Positions 8,656-16,544 of a stretch of DNA of 64,000 nucleotides are shown here, in pieces. Made by a program: the position numbers and the translations under genes. Position 1 is the first letter of the stretch; each line of letters begins with the position of its first letter. Location of the stretch: NCBI RefSeq assembly GCF_006376615.1, contig NZ_VEXQ01000002.1, positions 62,001 through 126,000 of the forward strand. The letters are read 5' to 3'. Source of the stretch: Buttiauxella sp. B2 (GTDB lineage Bacteria > Pseudomonadota > Gammaproteobacteria > Enterobacterales > Enterobacteriaceae). The notes beneath the pieces were generated by a model, which saw nothing but the letters and a program-made list of their open reading frames with translations, did no database searches and had not been told where the DNA came from.

Positions 8656-8672
8656 TCTGGCCTCAGGCCAGA
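8656..8672 (-). other. Hairpin between ygeW and ygeX
   Basis: TCTGGCC and GGCCAGA form a perfect 7-bp stem around a three-base loop just after the ygeW stop codon. No U-tract follows on the minus strand, so readthrough to ygeX is expected. It may protect the upstream ygeW message or act as a weak attenuator. Confidence 0.45.
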
Positions 8673-8679
8673 ATCCATG

Positions 8680-9867
8680 TTATTTGACGCGTTTCGCAGC
8701 ATCTTTAAGCAGTTGCTCAAGTACCTGGCCCGGTTTGGCGTATTTGCGCGACAGGATCATCGCGGCAATGATGTACGGTTTCCAGCTAGCTTCTTTGTAG
8801 GTTTCGATGCGGTATTTTTCGAACACAGTTTCGGTGACTTCACCTTCTTTGCACGAAACGCCAGAGATATCCGCAGGTAGACAGTGCATATACAGCGCTT
8901 CGCCATCGCGAGTGAGCTTCATCATATCTTCGGTGCAATGCCAGTTTTTATGCTTGGCATTTTGCGCAAGACACTGCTGTTCCAACGCTTTCAGACCGTC
9001 GTGGTCGTTGGCACGCAACAGAGTGGTGCGTTCTTCCATGACTTTGTAAGGTGCCCAAGATTTTGGATAAACGATATCGGCGTCTTTAAAGGCTTCTTCC
9101 ATTGAGTTGACCTGACGGAAGCTGCCACCTGAAGATTTGGCGTTGTTTTTCGCCACTTCAACAACATCAGGAATCAGTTCATAACCGTCTGGATGCGCGA
9201 GTGTGACGTCCATTCCAAAGCGGGTCATTAGACCGATGATGCCTTGTGGAACTGACAGCGGTTTGCCGTAGCTTGGGGAGTAGGCCCAAGTCATGGCAAT
9301 TTTTTTGCCTTTGAGATTTTCAAGCGAGCCGAAGTGTTCGCGAAGCCAGGCCAAATCCGCCATTGCCTGGGTTGGGTGGTCGATATCGCATTGCAGGTTG
9401 ACCAGTGCTGGGCGCTGTGGCAATACGCCTTCTTCGTAACCTTCGTCCAGTGCAGCACCGACTTCACGCATGTAAGCATTGCCCGCGCCGAGGTACATAT
9501 CATCACGAATGCCGATGGCGTCTGCACAGAAGGAGATCATATTGGCTGTTTCGCGGACGGTTTCGCCGTGGGCGATTTGCGATTTTCCTTCGTCGAGGTC
9601 TTGCTGTGCAAGGCCCAGCATGTTGAGTGCGGAAGCGTAAGAGAAACGGGTGCGGGTTGAGTTATCACGGAAAACCGAGATGCCCAAGCCATTGGTAAAG
9701 ACGTTGGTTGCGATGTTATCAGCACGCATGGATTTCAGCACGGCGGCTACGTCGAGGACTTGCTTAAGTTCATCCGGACTCTGTTCCCAGGTTAACAGAA
9801 AATCCTTTTCATGAAGGTGAGAGTTAAGTTTGCTGAGATCTTTAATCAAATCATTAATCGTTTTCAT
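8680..9867 (-). CDS. ygeW: Carbamoyltransferase YgeW
   Basis: This 395-residue protein matches E. coli YgeW (396), a member of the aspartate/ornithine carbamoyltransferase fold whose physiological substrate is still uncertain. The carbamoyl-phosphate loop STRTR is at residues 70-74 (FRDNSTRTRFS). The second conserved block HPTQAMADLAW and the C-terminal MHCLPAD motif are intact. It is the first gene of the leftward operon. Run in the catabolic direction on a ureido compound, it would give carbamoyl phosphate for YqeA. That role is inferred from gene order. A sigma-54-like promoter lies at 9954-9969. Confidence 0.93.
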   Translation of the reverse strand: MKTINDLIKDLSKLNSHLHEKDFLLTWEQSPDELKQVLDVAAVLKSMRADNIATNVFTNGLGISVFRDNSTRTRFSYASALNMLGLAQQDLDEGKSQIAHGETVRETANMISFCADAIGIRDDMYLGAGNAYMREVGAALDEGYEEGVLPQRPALVNLQCDIDHPTQAMADLAWLREHFGSLENLKGKKIAMTWAYSPSYGKPLSVPQGIIGLMTRFGMDVTLAHPDGYELIPDVVEVAKNNAKSSGGSFRQVNSMEEAFKDADIVYPKSWAPYKVMEERTTLLRANDHDGLKALEQQCLAQNAKHKNWHCTEDMMKLTRDGEALYMHCLPADISGVSCKEGEVTETVFEKYRIETYKEASWKPYIIAAMILSRKYAKPGQVLEQLLKDAAKRVK

Positions 9868-9953
9868 CAGAACACCCTTTTTTATGACTGGTCACAGGAC
9901 TGCTGTACTGTGCAGAATTAACCCATCAAATCTGTATGAGCTATTCGTTGATT

Positions 9954-9969
9954 AACAATAAGTATGCCA
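9954..9969 (-). promoter_or_regulatory. Sigma-54 (-24/-12) promoter of the ygeWXY-hyuA-yqeA operon
   Basis: The minus strand reads TGGCATACTTATTGTT. The -24 element TGGCA and the TTG of the -12 element are right and correctly spaced, but the -12 doublet is GT instead of GC. It resembles the xdhA promoter TGGCGTACTTCTTGCT closely. A start near 9943 gives a leader of about 75 bases to the ygeW ATG at 9867. Confidence 0.65.
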
Positions 9970-10143
9970 GGTGCAGGAATATGGTTTCCTGACCATGAAT
10001 GGGGAGTGGGAATTGTGAACGCAAACGCAAAAAACACTCTGATCGACTGAATTTACTGCGTGCTATTTGAACCCGAGATAATGCAAAATCAACACGTGCT
10101 TATAAGCTGGATGGCGCACTGGAGCATTATCATCACCCAGCCC

Positions 10144-10185
10144 TTCAAATTGATAACGGCAGACGGTGAGTTATCAATTTGATAA
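10144..10185. promoter_or_regulatory. Proposed YgeV enhancer: paired 13-bp sites
   Basis: Two copies of the WTCA-N3-TGATAA pattern occur here: TTCAAATTGATAA (10144-10156) and ATCAATTTGATAA (10173-10185). The second lies inside a perfect 7-1-7 palindrome TTATCAATTTGATAA (10171-10185). The two copies also form a perfect 13-bp inverted repeat (10145-10157 with 10170-10182) around a 12-bp spacer. The sites are about 180-220 bp upstream of the ygeW sigma-54 promoter and about 170 bp before the ygeV start, so they could mediate both operon activation and ygeV autoregulation. Confidence 0.65.
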
Positions 10186-10356
10186 ATAAATGCGAACTCT
10201 TTTACCCATTAAATTATAAATAAATGTAATTAATCAGGTTGTTGTCAATGTTTTTGTTTGGCGAAATAGTATTATGCAGCGTATATACGAGGCCAGTACG
10301 GCAGAATTATGCTGTCAATGATTGTAATTGTTTAATTGCAAAGGGAATCATCGATT

Positions 10357-12144
10357 ATGGTAGCCGTAAAAACTCAGTCGGTGTTGATGCAAATCCAACC
10401 GACGATCATGCGTTTTGCGAAGATGCTCGCAAGTGTGTTGCAACTGGAAGTCGAGATTGTTGATGTGAATATGGTCCGTGTGGCAGGCACTGGGCCATAT
10501 GATAAGTCGTTGGGGGTGAAGCTAAAAACCAATTCGCGATTGTTGAAACATGTTATTGAAACTAAGAAAGAAAAAGTCGTTACCCATTCGCGTACTGACC
10601 CTATTTGTGAAGACTGCACGGATAAACAAAATTGCCGGGAAAAGGCTTTCCTGGGGACACCTGTTATTTTCCAAAGTGCTTGTGTCGGCGTTATTAGCCT
10701 GGTGGCGCTTAACAATGAACAACAAGAAAGAATAAAAGATAATTTGCGTGAATTCTCAGATTATGTTCAGCATATTTCAAATATCTTTATTTCTAAACTT
10801 CTCGATGACCAGAGTGGGGAGGGTAACGCCAGTAGGATACTGTCAAACCTTATTGATAATATGGATCAAGGTGTATTGATCCTCGATAAAAATAATAATT
10901 TAAGATTTGCGAATGCTGTCGCATTAAAGATATTAAGTTCTAGTCATGAACAATTAATAGGAGAGGTGGTTTCTGCACGAGCGCTAACTTTCCAGGGTTC
11001 ATTTTCCAGTGGACACATGCAATATATTATTTCCTTCGGTGACCGTAGCGAGATAATTATTGGGCAATTGCAAACAGTGCAGGAAAACCAGATATTTTTA
11101 ATGGCGTTCCATCAATCACACTCTTCCATTAGCTCAGAGTCTAGTAACGAAGTCCCACAGATCGAACATCTTATCGGTGAATGCCAGCCTATGCAGGTAC
11201 TGAAGCGGTTGATAAGCCGCATAGCACCAGGTCCATCGAGCGTGATGATTGCCGGTGAAAGTGGCACCGGTAAAGAGGTTGTGGCGTGGGCAATCCATAA
11301 ACTCAGCAACCGTAACGACAAACCGTTTATAGCCATTAACTGCGCCGCTATCCCGGAACAACTGTTGGAAAGTGAGCTGTTTGGCTATGTGAAAGGGGCA
11401 TTTACCGGAGCCTCAACTACTGGTAAGCAAGGATTGATTCAGGCTGCCGACAAGGGAACGCTGTTTCTTGATGAAATTGGCGATATGCCGTTAATCATTC
11501 AGGCAAAATTGCTGCGCGCCATCGAGGCTCGTGAGGTTCAGCCGATAGGCTCTAGTAGGCCTATCGCTGTTGATATTCGTATTATTTCCGCAACCAATCA
11601 GAATCTGGAGAAGTATGTTGCTGAAGGGAAATTTCGTGAGGATTTGTATTACCGCCTGAATGTTATCCCCGTTACATTGCCGCCGCTGCGCGAGCGTAAA
11701 GATGATTTATCGCTGCTGATTCACTATTTTCTTAACCTGCATACCAAACGCATCGGTCTGGTGTATCCGGGGATTGCGCCGGAGGTGATGGCGTTGCTGG
11801 CGGCTTATCACTGGCCGGGAAATCTGCGCGAATTAAGCAATATGATGGAGTATTTGGTGAATGTTGTCCCTTCCGGTGAGGTGATTACCACGTCGTTGCT
11901 GCCGCCGAATATCGCCAACCAGCGGCATATTGTGGTGGATATCAACCGAGCACGCCCTGAGCAAACTTGCGACAGTAATGAACAGCCTGAGCATGGAACA
12001 CATGCGCTGGAGGAGATGGAAAAACAGCTTATAGCCGAGGCGCTGGTGCGCCACGGGAATAAGAAGCTGGCAGCGGACGAGTTGGGGATAGGGATTGCTA
12101 CCCTGTATCGCAAAATAAAGAAGTATGAACTGCTCTCGGCCTGA
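10357..12144 (+). CDS. ygeV: Sigma-54-dependent transcriptional activator YgeV
   Basis: This 595-residue protein matches E. coli YgeV (592), which has been implicated in urate utilisation. An N-terminal sensory region contains a cysteine triad (Cys84, Cys87, Cys93 in PICEDCTDKQNC) and then a PAS-like segment (about 170-270). The AAA+ domain has Walker A GESGTGKE (300-307), the sigma-54 contact loop GAFTGA (347-352) and Walker B LFLDEIGD with Asp372/Glu373. A Fis-type helix-turn-helix ends the protein (about 560-595). The ATG at 10357 was preferred over an in-frame TTG at 10336 because AAAGGGAA sits at the right distance and the E. coli protein starts at the same place. It is the likely activator of ygfK, ygeW and xdhA. 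Confidence 0.93.
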   Translation: MVAVKTQSVLMQIQPTIMRFAKMLASVLQLEVEIVDVNMVRVAGTGPYDKSLGVKLKTNSRLLKHVIETKKEKVVTHSRTDPICEDCTDKQNCREKAFLGTPVIFQSACVGVISLVALNNEQQERIKDNLREFSDYVQHISNIFISKLLDDQSGEGNASRILSNLIDNMDQGVLILDKNNNLRFANAVALKILSSSHEQLIGEVVSARALTFQGSFSSGHMQYIISFGDRSEIIIGQLQTVQENQIFLMAFHQSHSSISSESSNEVPQIEHLIGECQPMQVLKRLISRIAPGPSSVMIAGESGTGKEVVAWAIHKLSNRNDKPFIAINCAAIPEQLLESELFGYVKGAFTGASTTGKQGLIQAADKGTLFLDEIGDMPLIIQAKLLRAIEAREVQPIGSSRPIAVDIRIISATNQNLEKYVAEGKFREDLYYRLNVIPVTLPPLRERKDDLSLLIHYFLNLHTKRIGLVYPGIAPEVMALLAAYHWPGNLRELSNMMEYLVNVVPSGEVITTSLLPPNIANQRHIVVDINRARPEQTCDSNEQPEHGTHALEEMEKQLIAEALVRHGNKKLAADELGIGIATLYRKIKKYELLSA

Positions 12145-12169
12145 AATGGATTAGGCTGTGAAGAGCATA

Positions 12170-12195
12170 GGGAGTTGATGCGTGCATCATTCCCC
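12170..12195. terminator. Probable terminator between convergent ygeV and xdhC
   Basis: An interrupted hairpin (GGGA, then TGATGC against GCATCA, then TCCCC) lies between the two convergent stop codons. The U-run is poor on both strands, so this is only a moderate terminator candidate. Confidence 0.45.
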
Positions 12196-12202
12196 TTGTG
12201 CT

Positions 12203-12676
12203 TTATTGAGCGCTGGATTCACATTCCTGAACGGCTTCAACTACCATCTGGTAGCCTGTACAGCGGCATAAGTTACCTGCTAGTCCCTGACGAATTTGCA
12301 TCACTGTCATGGGTTGGCTACGCGGTTTTGCCAGTAGCGCAGTCGTTGCCATGATAAAACCCGGCGTGCAAAAACCGCATTGCACTGCACCACTCTCGGC
12401 GAACGCTTTCTGCACGTGCGATGGTTTCCCATTCACGCGCTCACCTTCAACAGTGCGGATGCTTTTCCCCTGCGCCCACACCGCCAGATAAAGACAGCTA
12501 TCAATAGCGACGCCGTCCACCAGCACCGTACAGGCCCCGCATTCACCCACGCAGCAACCTTGTTTAATACTGAGATAACCTTGCGCGCGCAGCACGTCAG
12601 ATAACGGCATCGCAGGTGTTACGCTGAGCTGCTGTTTTACGCCGTTTACACGGCAGTCGATAATTAAGGTATTCAT
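12203..12676 (-). CDS. xdhC: Xanthine dehydrogenase iron-sulfur subunit XdhC
   Basis: This 157-residue protein matches E. coli XdhC (159). It carries two [2Fe-2S] clusters. A plant-ferredoxin type site is formed by Cys41, Cys46, Cys49 and Cys61 ([11 protein letters not shown]). A helical site is formed by Cys100, Cys103, Cys137 and Cys139 (QCGFCTPG and CRCTGY). These relay electrons from the molybdenum centre on XdhA to FAD on XdhB. Its ATG overlaps the xdhB stop by four bases, suggesting translational coupling. It should not be confused with the maturation factor also called XdhC in other bacteria. Confidence 0.95.
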   Translation of the reverse strand: MNTLIIDCRVNGVKQQLSVTPAMPLSDVLRAQGYLSIKQGCCVGECGACTVLVDGVAIDSCLYLAVWAQGKSIRTVEGERVNGKPSHVQKAFAESGAVQCGFCTPGFIMATTALLAKPRSQPMTVMQIRQGLAGNLCRCTGYQMVVEAVQECESSAQ

Positions 12677-13551
12677 TGAATTTCCCCTCCAGCTTGTTTC
12701 ACCGCTTGCTCAATAACGCGTTTTGATAACGTGCTAATCAGATGTAATCGGAAGGCTTTTTCAGCACGCCAGGAGGTTCTCGGTGAAACGTCATGAGTGA
12801 CTGCTTCCGCGATTGCCGCCAGCGTTTCCTGGGTGAGCGGCTGCCCTATAGCTGCTTGTTCGGCATGAGCACAACGCACAGGCGTGGGAGCTGCAACGCC
12901 AAAGGCGAGTTTGATTTCACGGAAACGGCCGGCGTTTATTTCGCACAATGCGCTACAACCGATGGTTGAGATGTCCATCGCATTGCGCATAGCGTATTTG
13001 AAACTGGCCGCGCCTTTGTTGCGGTAGTTTTCTGGTTTGAAATGAAAAGCCACCAGTAATTCACCCGCTTCTAATGCCACTTTACCAGGCCCTGTATGGA
13101 AGCCGTTAATCGACGTGAAGCGGGTTCCTTGCGGTGTGGCAATTTCCAGCTCGGTTTCATATATCAGCGATGGGCAGGCTGAGTCTGCACTGGTTGCGCC
13201 ATTGCAAATGTTACCGCCGTAGGTGGCGACATTGCGGATTTGCGGCCCGGCAATCACTGCGGCGGAAGCCGTCAGCGCCGGAAGATGTTGTTGCACAAGC
13301 GGATGGTCGATGAGTTCACTAAATGTGGTGCCTGAACCAATACGAATATGGCCGCTGCCACTGCATGTCACACCGCGTAATTCGGGCAAATCATGAATAT
13401 CCACGATATGGCGAAAGCGCGGGTTGAGGTGGTGGAGCTCGATCAAAACATCGGTGCCGCCTGCAAGCAAACGGGCCTCGGGATTTTGCACCAGCAGCGC
13501 GACAGCGTGAGTTACGCTGTCGGCATGATGGTAACTTTCAATGTCATACAT
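12673..13551 (-). CDS. xdhB: Xanthine dehydrogenase FAD-binding subunit XdhB
   Basis: This 292-residue protein has the same length as E. coli XdhB. The FAD-binding signature [13 protein letters not shown] is at about residues 29-41, and [19 protein letters not shown] in the middle is typical of CoxM/XdhB flavoproteins. It passes electrons from the iron-sulfur subunit to the final acceptor. The gene lies four bases after xdhA and overlaps xdhC, in the order xdhA-xdhB-xdhC. Confidence 0.95.
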   Translation of the reverse strand: MYDIESYHHADSVTHAVALLVQNPEARLLAGGTDVLIELHHLNPRFRHIVDIHDLPELRGVTCSGSGHIRIGSGTTFSELIDHPLVQQHLPALTASAAVIAGPQIRNVATYGGNICNGATSADSACPSLIYETELEIATPQGTRFTSINGFHTGPGKVALEAGELLVAFHFKPENYRNKGAASFKYAMRNAMDISTIGCSALCEINAGRFREIKLAFGVAAPTPVRCAHAEQAAIGQPLTQETLAAIAEAVTHDVSPRTSWRAEKAFRLHLISTLSKRVIEQAVKQAGGEIQ

Positions 13552-13555
13552 AGCG

Positions 13556-15862
13556 TTATCCTTTTATCAGCCCAGCGTCGACAAATTCCTGAAACAGGCG
13601 TTTTGGGGTGAGGGGGAGCGTATTGATGGCGACCCCTGTTGCCATACGTACGGCGTTACGAATGGCAGCAGCAGGGGAAATTATCGGCGGCTCGCCCAGC
13701 GCTTTGTGCCCATAGGCCGATTGCGGTTCGTAAGTATCGACAAAGGCGCATTCCAGATCGGGCAGGTCAGGCATGGTCGGCATTTTGTAGTCCAGCAGAT
13801 TAGGATTACGCACTACGCCGCTTTTCTCATCGACGATTAATTCTTCAAATAACGCCCAGCCAATACCCATACCCATGCCGCCGTGAACCTGCCCTTCGGC
13901 GAGTATGGGGTTAAGGATGCGCCCCGAATCATGCAGATTCAGGATACGGTTGATGGTGACTTTACACAGGGGAATATCGACGGTGACATCCACAAAAGTG
14001 CAGCCGTAGGTTGGCGGGTTAGTCTGGGTTTTAAAGGAAGATTCTGCTGAAAGTTGCCCACCATTCTGCGGGTGGTAGAAGGAATCCATTGCAAGATCAG
14101 CCACGCTTAACAGCGTTTGTGCAGGGCGTGTTTCCAGCACGATGTTGCCATTAATGATAGTCAGGTTAATTTCGGGTAGATGAAGCATCAATGCAGCGTG
14201 ATGCAGTATTTTTTGCCGTAAAATTTGTGCAGCTTCGCGCAAAGCTGGAGCGGTAACGTAGCTTTGACGTGAGGCGAATGCGCCAGGGTCAAATGGCGTG
14301 ATATCCGTGTCTTGCGTGGAAATAGTGTGAACCATGTTGAATGGCATACCCATGGTTTGTGCGACCATTTGCGCAAATACGGTGTCGGCACCTTGCCCGA
14401 CTTCGGTGGCTCCGCTTTGCAAATTGACAATGCCGTCCTGGTTTAGCACTAAGCGCACGCTGGAAATCTCAACGCCGACCGGCCAGGTGTTGGAAGTGTA
14501 ACTAAAACAGGCAACGCCTACGCCGCGCCGCACATCACCTTGGGTTTGTAAGCAGGCGGTTTTGCGCTCATCCCAACCGAATTTTTCACGGCCAAGTTTT
14601 AAGCATTCAATCAGTCCGGCGCTGTTTATCGCTCTGTTGTATAGGGTGTTGATATCGCCTTCACGGGCGGCATTTAGCAGACGAACATCGACGGGGTCGA
14701 GGTTTAAAGCGGCAGCGGCATCATCGAGCAATGATTCCAGCGCAAAGACAACTTGTGGCGCACCGTAGCCGCGCATAGCACCTGCAGAAGGAAGGTTGGT
14801 GTAGGCTGTGGTGGCGCGGTAACCATAGGCGCTGCGCGGGTAGAGCCAGGAAATTTTGCTACCTCCAGCGGAGGCAATGGAGTGCCCGTGCGAGGCATAA
14901 GCGCCGGTGTTGGACAACACATCCAACTCAAAGCCTTTTAAAATCCCTTCCGACGAGATGCCGAGATGCGCATCAATACTAAAAGCGTGGCGGGTGCGTG
15001 AGGCGAAGAAGCACTCTTCGCGGCTGATTAATACTTTGACCGGAATGCCACCTAATTTCAGTGTCAGAAACGCCGCCATGGGTTCTTCCAGCACGTCCTG
15101 TTTATTGCCAAAGCCGCCGCCAATGTAAGGCTTGATTACGCGTACTTTTGACCACGACATATCAAGCGCTTGCGCAACGACGCGACGCACAATGTGTGGA
15201 ATTTGCGTGCTGGAAACAATGGTGATGCGGTCGGGTTGTTCCATCCAGGCAAAGCAGGTGACGCCTTCCATATGGCAGTGCTGAATAATAGGCGTCTGGA
15301 AGTTGCCGGAAAATTGGTAATCGGCAGTTTTGATAGCGGCCTGTGGGTTGTTGGTTGAAACCTCGCTGCGTTTGAGCAAGTTTCCACCTTCATGTATGGC
15401 GGTGGCATCTACGGCTAGCGCGGCTTTTGGCGAGGTGATAACGGGGAGCTCATCCCAGGTGACAACCACCGTTTCAGCGGCTTTTTCGGCTGTCAGTTCG
15501 TCGCGCGCGACAACGATGGCGACGGCATCACCGAAATGACGCACATGGTTTGTCAACAAGAAGCGGTCGGCTACGTCTTGTTTTGCTGGTTCCAGCGTCC
15601 AGGCGTGGCCCGCGGTGGCAAAGGCGATATCTGGCACATCTTTCCAGGTAAAGACGGTGATAACGCCGGGTATTTCTAGCGCTGCGCGGTAGTCGATGGA
15701 TTTTACGAAACCATGGGCAATCGGGCTACGAACGTATTTGGCATAGCACATGCCTGCCATCGGGATATCGTCAGTGTATCGGGCTTGTCCTGTGACTTTT
15801 GCGAGGGCATCAATCCGTAAGCAAGGCAAGCCTAATGGTGTCTTATCCGTTATATCTGACAT
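13556..15862 (-). CDS. xdhA: Xanthine dehydrogenase molybdenum-binding subunit XdhA
   Basis: This 768-residue protein is collinear with E. coli XdhA (752) plus a longer N-terminus. It has the family blocks GGGFGNKQD, AMRGYGAPQ, QGADTVFAQM and DPGAFASRQSYV, and the catalytic glutamate at about 724 in LGEPPI. It oxidises hypoxanthine or xanthine toward urate with the molybdopterin cofactor. The start at 15862 is supported by an AGAGGAATT ribosome site seven bases upstream. A sigma-54 promoter at 15919-15934 and paired enhancer-like sites at 16035-16066 precede it. Maturation may depend on YqeB/YqeC encoded about 10 kb away in the cluster. Confidence 0.95.
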   Translation of the reverse strand: MSDITDKTPLGLPCLRIDALAKVTGQARYTDDIPMAGMCYAKYVRSPIAHGFVKSIDYRAALEIPGVITVFTWKDVPDIAFATAGHAWTLEPAKQDVADRFLLTNHVRHFGDAVAIVVARDELTAEKAAETVVVTWDELPVITSPKAALAVDATAIHEGGNLLKRSEVSTNNPQAAIKTADYQFSGNFQTPIIQHCHMEGVTCFAWMEQPDRITIVSSTQIPHIVRRVVAQALDMSWSKVRVIKPYIGGGFGNKQDVLEEPMAAFLTLKLGGIPVKVLISREECFFASRTRHAFSIDAHLGISSEGILKGFELDVLSNTGAYASHGHSIASAGGSKISWLYPRSAYGYRATTAYTNLPSAGAMRGYGAPQVVFALESLLDDAAAALNLDPVDVRLLNAAREGDINTLYNRAINSAGLIECLKLGREKFGWDERKTACLQTQGDVRRGVGVACFSYTSNTWPVGVEISSVRLVLNQDGIVNLQSGATEVGQGADTVFAQMVAQTMGMPFNMVHTISTQDTDITPFDPGAFASRQSYVTAPALREAAQILRQKILHHAALMLHLPEINLTIINGNIVLETRPAQTLLSVADLAMDSFYHPQNGGQLSAESSFKTQTNPPTYGCTFVDVTVDIPLCKVTINRILNLHDSGRILNPILAEGQVHGGMGMGIGWALFEELIVDEKSGVVRNPNLLDYKMPTMPDLPDLECAFVDTYEPQSAYGHKALGEPPIISPAAAIRNAVRMATGVAINTLPLTPKRLFQEFVDAGLIKG

Positions 15863-15918
15863 GGTAATTCCTCTATTCTCAGGAATAAGGTCACGCTTGG
15901 GTTAAAGCTCCTGAGTGA

Positions 15919-15934
15919 AGCAAGAAGTACGCCA
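15919..15934 (-). promoter_or_regulatory. Sigma-54 (-24/-12) promoter of xdhABC
   Basis: The minus strand reads TGGCGTACTTCTTGCT, with GG and GC doublets separated by exactly ten bases as RpoN requires. A start near 15907 would give a 45-base leader to the xdhA ATG at 15862. Enhancer-like sites lie about 100-145 bp upstream. Confidence 0.8.
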
Positions 15935-16034
15935 GTCGTCGCATTCAATGGCTGCACATGGCAGAACTGTGATGGAGATGAAGTAAACAGATGAATGACA
16001 GGGAATAGGTGATTTATAAGACGGCGATTTCGTT

Positions 16035-16066
16035 CTCATAATGATAGGCAGGGATCATTATGATAA
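16035..16066. promoter_or_regulatory. Proposed YgeV enhancer upstream of xdhA: paired sites
   Basis: CTCATAATGATAG (16035-16047) and ATCATTATGATAA (16054-16066) are two copies of the WTCA-N3-TGATAA pattern, 19 bp apart start to start. They also form a perfect 9-bp inverted repeat (CATAATGAT at 16037-16045, ATCATTATG at 16054-16062). The position about 100-145 bp upstream of the xdhA sigma-54 promoter fits an activator site. Confidence 0.6.
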
Positions 16067-16117
16067 ATCGCAGTGAGGACTCACCGATAAGGTTATTCCT
16101 CACTTGCGCATTGGCGG

Positions 16118-16540
16118 CTAAATTGTAATTTTCTTTCCGCCACGACTCACCGTTGTCGCTTGCCCATCGGCCCCGTAAAGATTAGGTTCCTGATGCGGCT
16201 TGAGTACCGCCAGCGCTTGTTCATTACGCGCTAACTGATCCTCTAATAACCAACCGTTATGCTGGTTGATATCACGTAAATGCTGCGTTTTTTGCGTAAT
16301 CGCCTGCCAACGCTGGCTAATATCCGTGCTGCCGGTATTTTCGGCATTCTGTGCGGCACGGCGAAGCTGCTCAAGATAATCAAGCGTGGCTAACAATGAG
16401 CTTTTATCTTCAGTAATGCGCTGTAACGCACTGCCATTCACATGGCCTGCGGATAATTGTTGCTGCTCGGCATCCATCACCTCTTTAAGAGAGTTGAGCA
16501 CCACAGTCATTTGATCCATCACTTCTAACAGACGACTCAT
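16118..16540 (-). CDS. flgN: Flagellar export chaperone FlgN
   Basis: This 140-residue helical protein matches E. coli FlgN (138). FlgN holds the hook-filament junction proteins FlgK and FlgL unfolded in the cytoplasm and hands them to the export gate; both clients are encoded in this window. Most of the protein is coiled-coil-like, and the conserved tail LKPHQEPNLYGADGQ precedes the C-terminus. It is the last gene of flgA-flgM-flgN, four bases after flgM. On its far side lies the xdhA control region. Confidence 0.94.
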   Translation of the reverse strand: MSRLLEVMDQMTVVLNSLKEVMDAEQQQLSAGHVNGSALQRITEDKSSLLATLDYLEQLRRAAQNAENTGSTDISQRWQAITQKTQHLRDINQHNGWLLEDQLARNEQALAVLKPHQEPNLYGADGQATTVSRGGKKITI

Positions 16541-16544
16541 GCAA

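Larger units (their letters stand above)
9868..10356. other. Divergent ygeW/ygeV intergenic region
   Basis: This 489-bp AT-rich gap has no gene I can support. It holds the ygeW sigma-54 promoter (9954-9969) and the paired enhancer-like sites (10144-10185). The ygeV ribosome site is an AAAGGGAA at about 10340-10347. No clear sigma-70 promoter for ygeV was picked out by eye. Confidence 0.7.

Noticed and set aside
9000-9860. Plus-strand open frames inside ygeW
   Set aside because: Shadows of a conserved carbamoyltransferase gene on the minus strand.
10112-10128. Sigma-54-like TGGCGCACTGGAGC before ygeV
   Set aside because: GG and GC are nine rather than ten bases apart, which RpoN tolerates poorly.
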